The notes under the pieces are model-generated. The model saw nothing but the letters and a program-made list of their open reading frames with translations, was not told the DNA's origin and ran no database searches. A stretch of DNA of 7,864 nucleotides from Gammaproteobacteria bacterium (GTDB taxonomy: Bacteria > Pseudomonadota > Gammaproteobacteria > Chromatiales > Chromatiaceae). Positions within the stretch are counted from its first letter, which is position 1. Each line of letters opens with the position of its first letter. The stretch covers positions 1 through 7,864 of the forward strand of contig SBFV01000251.1 in assembly GCA_006227775.1 (NCBI GenBank), read 5' to 3'. This document shows, piece by piece, positions 4,434-7,864 of this stretch. Position numbers and translations under genes: made by a program.

Positions 4434-6063
4434 TGCCGCCTATCCCTTCAAGACCGCCTCCCGACCCATCCGCTCCCGCCTGTTCCGGGACCTGGTGCTG
4501 TTGGTCCTGTTCACCGCCGGCCTGCTGGCCCTGGTGGCCTGGGGGCTGATCGGTGCCCTGAACCGCGACCTGGCGGTGACGCGGATCAGCGACGCCACCC
4601 GCACGGCGCGGGAGGAGTTGCGCAACTTCATCCAGCCCATCTCCCGCCAATTGCTGATCACCCGCGACGGTCTGACCCTGGCGGGGGCGGAGGCCCTGAG
4701 ACCCGCGCAGCTCACTGGCCGCTTTCTTCCTATCCTGCGCCATCTGGATCAGATCGCCGGGGCCTTCCTGGCCGACCAGGATGGGGGCGAATATTTCCTG
4801 CGCCGCGAGGGAGAGCAGTGGCTGGTCCGTGCCGTCGACCCCCAACACCCCGGGCGGGTGATTCTGACCCGTCTGGACGCCAGCGGCATCCCCCTTGAGA
4901 CCTGGGAGGATCGACTGGATTACGATCCCCGCCAACGCCCCTGGTATGAGGCCGCCCGTGAGGCTCAGGGCCAGGTTGGCTGGAGCGAACCTTATCAGTT
5001 CGAATCCCTCGACCTGCCTGGGGTCACCGCCGCGCTGAGCTGGGAGATGGCGGGCAAGACGCGGGTCCTGGCCTTCGACCTGCTGCTCGATGATCTGCTG
5101 GCGTTTCTGCAAGCATTGCCCTTGGGCTCCGCAGGGACCGCCTTCCTGCTGGATGCCGATGGGGGTGTCTTTCATGCCGGGGCGCACGCCGACGTCAGGG
5201 ACGCCGATGCCGGAGACGACAATGCACGGGACGGCCGGCAGCCTTTTTTCTCCGCCCAGGAGCACTTTGGCGGTCCCCAGGTCTTGGCCGCCGCGGCGGC
5301 CTGGCGTACCGCGGGCCACCCCAAGGATGAGCCGATCCGCTTCATCAGTGGCGATGGCGCCTGGTTGGCGGCTTTCCTGCCCCTCACCGCGAATCCTGCG
5401 GGGGGCTGGATCGGCGTGACCCTGCCCCAGTCCCTGCCAGGTGACGCCCTGGCCAGCCGCTGGCCGGTGCTGCTCCTGGTCACCCTGGTCATCATCGGCC
5501 TCGGCAGCGCCCTCGCCGGCTTGGTCATCCGCAAATACAGCCGCCAGTTGAAGGACCTGCCCCACTTGACCATCGACCCCGCCCACCCCGAGGCGGACCT
5601 CTATGACCTTATCGGAAGGGGGGAGGATGCCCATCTCGAGTTCAAGTCCACCATGCGCCACAACCTGCGCACCGGCAAGGCCGGCAAGGAGATCGAACTC
5701 GCCTGGCTCAAGGGGGTCACCGCCTTCCTCAACACCGATGGCGGCATCGTTCTGCTAGGGGTGGCCGACGATGGCACCCTGCTCGGCCTGGAGGCGGATG
5801 GCTTCGAGAACGACGACAAGTGCCTGCTGCACTTCAAGAACCTGCTCAACCAGCACCTGGGGCCGGAATACGCCCGGCTGGTGCGCTTCGAGCTTTATCA
5901 ACTGGAGGGCAAACGCCTCGGCGCCGTGGAATGCGAGCGGTCCAGCACCCCGGTATTCCTGCGCGCCCGCAACAACGAGGAGGTCTTCCTGATCCGCACC
6001 GGCCCTTCCAACATCGAGCTCAGCCTGAGCCGGGCGCTGAAGTACATTCAGGAGCGCGCCTGA
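4429..6063 (+). CDS. Membrane receptor: periplasmic dCache-like sensor fused to cytoplasmic AlbA_2 domain
   Basis: The gene encodes 544 residues. The N-terminal basic stretch (11-20) precedes membrane helix 1 (about 21-44, LVLLVLFTAGLLALVAWGLI). Residues about 45-342 form an extracytoplasmic sensor of dCache type, with the signature YDPRQRPWYEAA at 165-176 and a second lobe from about 232 (GTAFLLDADGGVF). Helix 2 spans about 345-367. The cytoplasmic part starts with a short linker and then an AlbA_2/Schlafen-type domain (PF04326-like, about 392-535). Its markers are AHLEFKSTMR (401-410), TAFLNTDGGIVLLGVADDGT (431-450) and VFLIRTGPSNIELS (519-532). There is no histidine kinase, GGDEF, EAL or chemotaxis domain. 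AlbA_2 is linked to nucleic-acid binding and regulation in other proteins, so a membrane-tethered regulator is possible. ATG 4429 is the first start in frame after the Usp stop and has no clear ribosome site. It lies in a 12-bp hairpin. The next candidate (GTG, residue 23) would cut into helix 1. The gap to the Usp gene is 64 bp, so the gene may share its transcript or have its own control. Confidence 0.88.
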   Translation: MPAAYPFKTASRPIRSRLFRDLVLLVLFTAGLLALVAWGLIGALNRDLAVTRISDATRTAREELRNFIQPISRQLLITRDGLTLAGAEALRPAQLTGRFLPILRHLDQIAGAFLADQDGGEYFLRREGEQWLVRAVDPQHPGRVILTRLDASGIPLETWEDRLDYDPRQRPWYEAAREAQGQVGWSEPYQFESLDLPGVTAALSWEMAGKTRVLAFDLLLDDLLAFLQALPLGSAGTAFLLDADGGVFHAGAHADVRDADAGDDNARDGRQPFFSAQEHFGGPQVLAAAAAWRTAGHPKDEPIRFISGDGAWLAAFLPLTANPAGGWIGVTLPQSLPGDALASRWPVLLLVTLVIIGLGSALAGLVIRKYSRQLKDLPHLTIDPAHPEADLYDLIGRGEDAHLEFKSTMRHNLRTGKAGKEIELAWLKGVTAFLNTDGGIVLLGVADDGTLLGLEADGFENDDKCLLHFKNLLNQHLGPEYARLVRFELYQLEGKRLGAVECERSSTPVFLRARNNEEVFLIRTGPSNIELSLSRALKYIQERA

Positions 6064-6095
6064 GGAGGGTGAAGATCTGCCTCATTCGGTTCACG

Positions 6096-6233
6096 GATCA
6101 TCCTCCGGTGATACACAGCGAAGGGGCCATATCCCCATCTCCTCCTGGCAATTTTCACGGACCTACCCTGGTCTTGATCCTGCGCAGCCGCGGATCGGTT
6201 GCCAGATATTGGGGTTCTCCCGGGTGATCCGGG
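6096..6233. repeat. Further degenerate repeat copies between the receptor gene and chrA
   Basis: The segment at 6096-6126 begins GATCATCCTCCGGTGATACA and ends in CGAAGGGG. A second core, TCTCCCGGGTGATCCGGG, lies at 6216-6233. Both resemble the intergenic copies at 943-960 and 1012-1032 around the core TCCTCCCGGGTG. The second contains a short perfect hairpin, CCCGG (6219-6223) with CCGGG (6229-6233). TTCACGGA also repeats at 6090-6097 and 6154-6161. The whole spacer is 252 bp. I see no convincing promoter for chrA in it and no T-tailed terminator after the receptor gene. Confidence 0.35.
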
Positions 6234-6315
6234 CTAAATCCGATTAGCGGGGATTGAGCAGGTAATTGGTCTCGACGGGGATACTGATGATATCCAGTGA
6301 ATCTTCTCTTACCAA

Positions 6316-7680
6316 ATGAGCGGGCGTAATCCCATGACCAGCGATCACGTCGAACCCCGGACACCCCCGCCCGCTCCCACCCTGCGTGAGGCCTTCCGCT
6401 ACTGGCTCAAACTGGGTTTCATCAGCTTTGGGGGGCCCGCCGGGCAGATTGCGATGATGCACCAGGAACTGGTGGAGCGCAGGCGCTGGATCTCGGAACA
6501 CCGTTACCTGCATGCCCTCAACTACTGCATGCTGCTGCCCGGGCCGGAGGCGATCCAACTGGCGATCTACATTTCCTGGCTGATGCATGGCGTCAGAGGC
6601 GCGATCATCGCCGGGGTGCTCTTTTTCCTGCCGGCTTTCCTGTTGTTGTCCCTTCTGGCTGGTATCTACCTGCGCTGGGGTGGGGTGCCGCAGGTAGCGG
6701 GGGTCTTTTACGCCATCAAGCCGGCGGTGGTCGCCATCGTGCTGTTCGCGGCCTGGCGCATTGGCGCGCGCACCATCAAAAACGGCCTCTTGCTCGGCAT
6801 CGCGGTCCTGGCCTTCATCGGCATCTTCTTTTTCGATATCGACTTCCCCTGGATCGTACTGGCGGCGGCCTTCCTCGGCGCCATTGGCGGCAAGCTGGCG
6901 CCATCCCGCTTCCAGAGTGGCATCGGCCACGGGACTTCGCACCTGGCCTACGGTCCCGCCCTTATCGATGACCAGACCCCCCCACCGCCCCACGCCATCT
7001 TTTCCTGGACCAAACTGGTGGTGACCACCCTGGTCTTTCTCGGCATCGGGGTCGCAGGTATGCTGGCCTTGCGGGGCTTCACGGACCTCTTTCACCTGGG
7101 TGAGTTCTTCGTCAAGGCGGCCTTCCTCACCATCGGTGGCGCTTACGCGGTCTTGCCTTATGTCTACCAGGGGGCGGTGGAACACTTCGGCTGGCTCACC
7201 GGCCCGCAAATGATGGACGGCCTGGCCCTGGGTGAGACCACGCCGGGTCCCCTGATCATGGTGGTCACTTGGGTCGGCTATCTGGGCGGGGTCACCAAGG
7301 AGGTATTCGGCAACCCCGTCGCGGCTGGCCTGGCCGGGGCCACGGTGGCGACCTTCTTCACCTTCCTGCCCAGTTTCTGGTTCATCATCGCCGGCGGTCC
7401 CCTGGTGGAAGCGACGCGGGGCGAATTGAAATTCACGGCGCCCCTCACCGCCATCACCGCCGCCGTGGTCGGAGTCATCCTCAACCTCGCCGTTTTCTTC
7501 GCCTGGCACACCTTCTGGCCCCAAGCCACCACCGCCGCGCCCTTTGGCGGTCCCTTCGAGTGGCTGCCGGTCATCATCGCCATCATCGCCTTCCTGGCCT
7601 TGTGGAGGTATCAGGTGGATATCCTGAAGGTCATTGGCGGCTGCGCCCTGTTTGGCCTGCTCTATTCCTTCCTGATGTAA
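6316..7680 (+). CDS. chrA: Chromate transporter, two-domain ChrA family
   Basis: The 454-residue protein has the duplicated chromate_transp architecture (PF02417 twice) of long-chain ChrA, an inner-membrane carrier known for proton-driven chromate efflux. The N-terminal half carries the family signatures FGGPAGQIAMMH (38-49), ELVERRRWISEHRYLHALNY (51-70) and CMLLPGPEA (71-79). The C-terminal half repeats the pattern with LTIGGAYAVLPY (271-282) and GLALGETTPGPLIM (302-315). The two halves are joined by a hydrophilic loop around 195-230. About ten to twelve membrane helices fit. The start is uncertain: ATG 6316 and the in-frame ATG 6334 both lack a clear ribosome site, and the first conserved residues begin near 22, so either would make a working protein. 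The 252-bp upstream spacer argues for a separate transcript from the operon before it. In sulfur-metabolising bacteria some ChrA-like proteins may handle sulfate-like anions instead. Chromate is the family default. Confidence 0.94.
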   Translation: MSGRNPMTSDHVEPRTPPPAPTLREAFRYWLKLGFISFGGPAGQIAMMHQELVERRRWISEHRYLHALNYCMLLPGPEAIQLAIYISWLMHGVRGAIIAGVLFFLPAFLLLSLLAGIYLRWGGVPQVAGVFYAIKPAVVAIVLFAAWRIGARTIKNGLLLGIAVLAFIGIFFFDIDFPWIVLAAAFLGAIGGKLAPSRFQSGIGHGTSHLAYGPALIDDQTPPPPHAIFSWTKLVVTTLVFLGIGVAGMLALRGFTDLFHLGEFFVKAAFLTIGGAYAVLPYVYQGAVEHFGWLTGPQMMDGLALGETTPGPLIMVVTWVGYLGGVTKEVFGNPVAAGLAGATVATFFTFLPSFWFIIAGGPLVEATRGELKFTAPLTAITAAVVGVILNLAVFFAWHTFWPQATTAAPFGGPFEWLPVIIAIIAFLALWRYQVDILKVIGGCALFGLLYSFLM

Positions 7681-7687
7681 CCGGGAA

Positions 7688-7760
7688 GACCGCGTTTCGG
7701 CGGTCGACACCCCCGCTGGACGCCCCCGCCCCACCCGCTGGCGGCCGAAAAGGGTGGCGC
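7688..7760. terminator. Candidate hairpins between convergent genes
   Basis: GACCGC (7688-7693) and GCGGTC (7700-7705) form a 6-bp hairpin directly after the chrA stop. Further on, GCCCCACCC (7728-7736) pairs with GGGTGGCGC (7752-7760) with one mismatch. On the minus strand the second one would serve the converging regulator gene. Neither has a clear T-run, so termination is inferred mainly from the convergent layout. Confidence 0.35.
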
Positions 7761-7779
7761 CTCGGCGACACGACTGGAT

Positions 7780-7864
7780 TCAGTCCTTGAAACGCTTCAG
7801 CTTGCGCCACAGGGAAACGCGGTCGATGCCCAGCATCTGGGCGGCGAGGGTCTGGTTGCCGTTG
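7780..7864 (-). CDS. C-terminus of sigma-54-dependent enhancer-binding regulator (cut by window edge)
   Basis: Reading the minus strand from the right edge, the last 27 residues are NGNQTLAAQMLGID followed by RVSLWRKLKRFKD, with TGA at 7780-7782. This is a Fis-type helix-turn-helix (HTH_8, PF02954). GNQTLAAQMLGI is helix one plus turn, and RVSLWRKLKRF is the recognition helix with the L-[WY]-R-K-L-K ending common in NtrC/AtoC-class response regulators. In that class this DNA-binding end follows an AAA+ domain that activates sigma-54 polymerase, but neither the AAA+ nor a receiver domain is in the window. It converges on chrA. Its presence close to a strong sigma-54 promoter makes it a plausible activator of the operon at 1372. 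Fis itself has a similar helix-turn-helix, but the WRKLK ending fits the activator class better. Confidence 0.8.
   Translation of the reverse strand, partial: NGNQTLAAQMLGIDRVSLWRKLKRFKD

Noticed and set aside
4309..5661. 450-residue open frame on the minus strand opposite the receptor gene
   Set aside because: It is Gly/Gln-rich with no recognisable domain and lies antisense to a gene with clear dCache and AlbA_2 signatures; long antisense frames are expected at this GC content.
6147..6160. Second sigma-54-like element, TGGCAATTTTCACGG, upstream of chrA
   Set aside because: The spacing is right but the -12 dinucleotide is GG instead of the near-invariant GC, and the -24 block is incomplete, so it is a near miss.
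6266..6294. Sigma-70 promoter TTGGTC-N17-GATATC upstream of chrA
   Set aside because: The spacing is right but both hexamers match the consensus poorly, so it is not supportable as a promoter.
6244..7734. 496-residue open frame on the minus strand opposite chrA
   Set aside because: The composition is Gly/Asp/Glu/Gln-rich with no family signal, and the opposite strand encodes an unmistakable ChrA protein; it is a codon-bias shadow.

Overview
This is a high-GC bacterial chromosomal window with dense genes and long Shine-Dalgarno-led ORFs. The gene content and protein sequences fit a gammaproteobacterium, and a purple sulfur bacterium (Chromatiaceae-like) or relative is my best guess. That placement is inference from general character; no marker gene in the window proves it.

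Layout, left to right: (1) The 3' part of argG (argininosuccinate synthase) ends at 780, followed by a perfect 12-bp stem-loop. (2) A gene-free stretch of about 590 bp (781-1371) holds degenerate copies of a short repeat around TCCTCCCGGGTG, a CT/GA-rich hairpin, an AT-rich zone and, close to the next gene, a complete sigma-54 promoter architecture: GTTGC/GCAAC half-sites, an exact-consensus IHF site and a GG-N10-GC -24/-12 element. (3) Five same-strand genes follow: a degenerate universal-stress-like protein (1372-1956), a 110-residue two-helix membrane protein (2103-2435), a TSUP (TauE/SafE) family exporter (2454-3518), a tandem-domain universal stress protein (3522-4364), and a membrane receptor with a periplasmic dCache-like sensor fused to a cytoplasmic AlbA_2 (Schlafen-type) domain (4429-6063). 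A perfect 12-bp inverted repeat covers the receptor's start codon. (4) A 252-bp spacer with more copies of the degenerate repeat precedes a two-domain chromate transporter (ChrA family, 6316-7680). (5) Convergent to chrA, the right edge carries the last 27 residues of a Fis-type helix-turn-helix, the usual C-terminus of a sigma-54 enhancer-binding protein.

My reading of how the genes work together is that the sigma-54 promoter drives at least the first four genes as one unit: an anion exporter of the TSUP family, a small membrane partner and two stress-type nucleotide-fold proteins. The dCache-AlbA_2 receptor either ends the operon or is switched separately through the start-codon hairpin. 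The enhancer-binding protein at the right edge is a plausible but unproven activator. The exported substrate cannot be read from the sequence. The operon with its non-kinase receptor is the best candidate here for an undescribed system.
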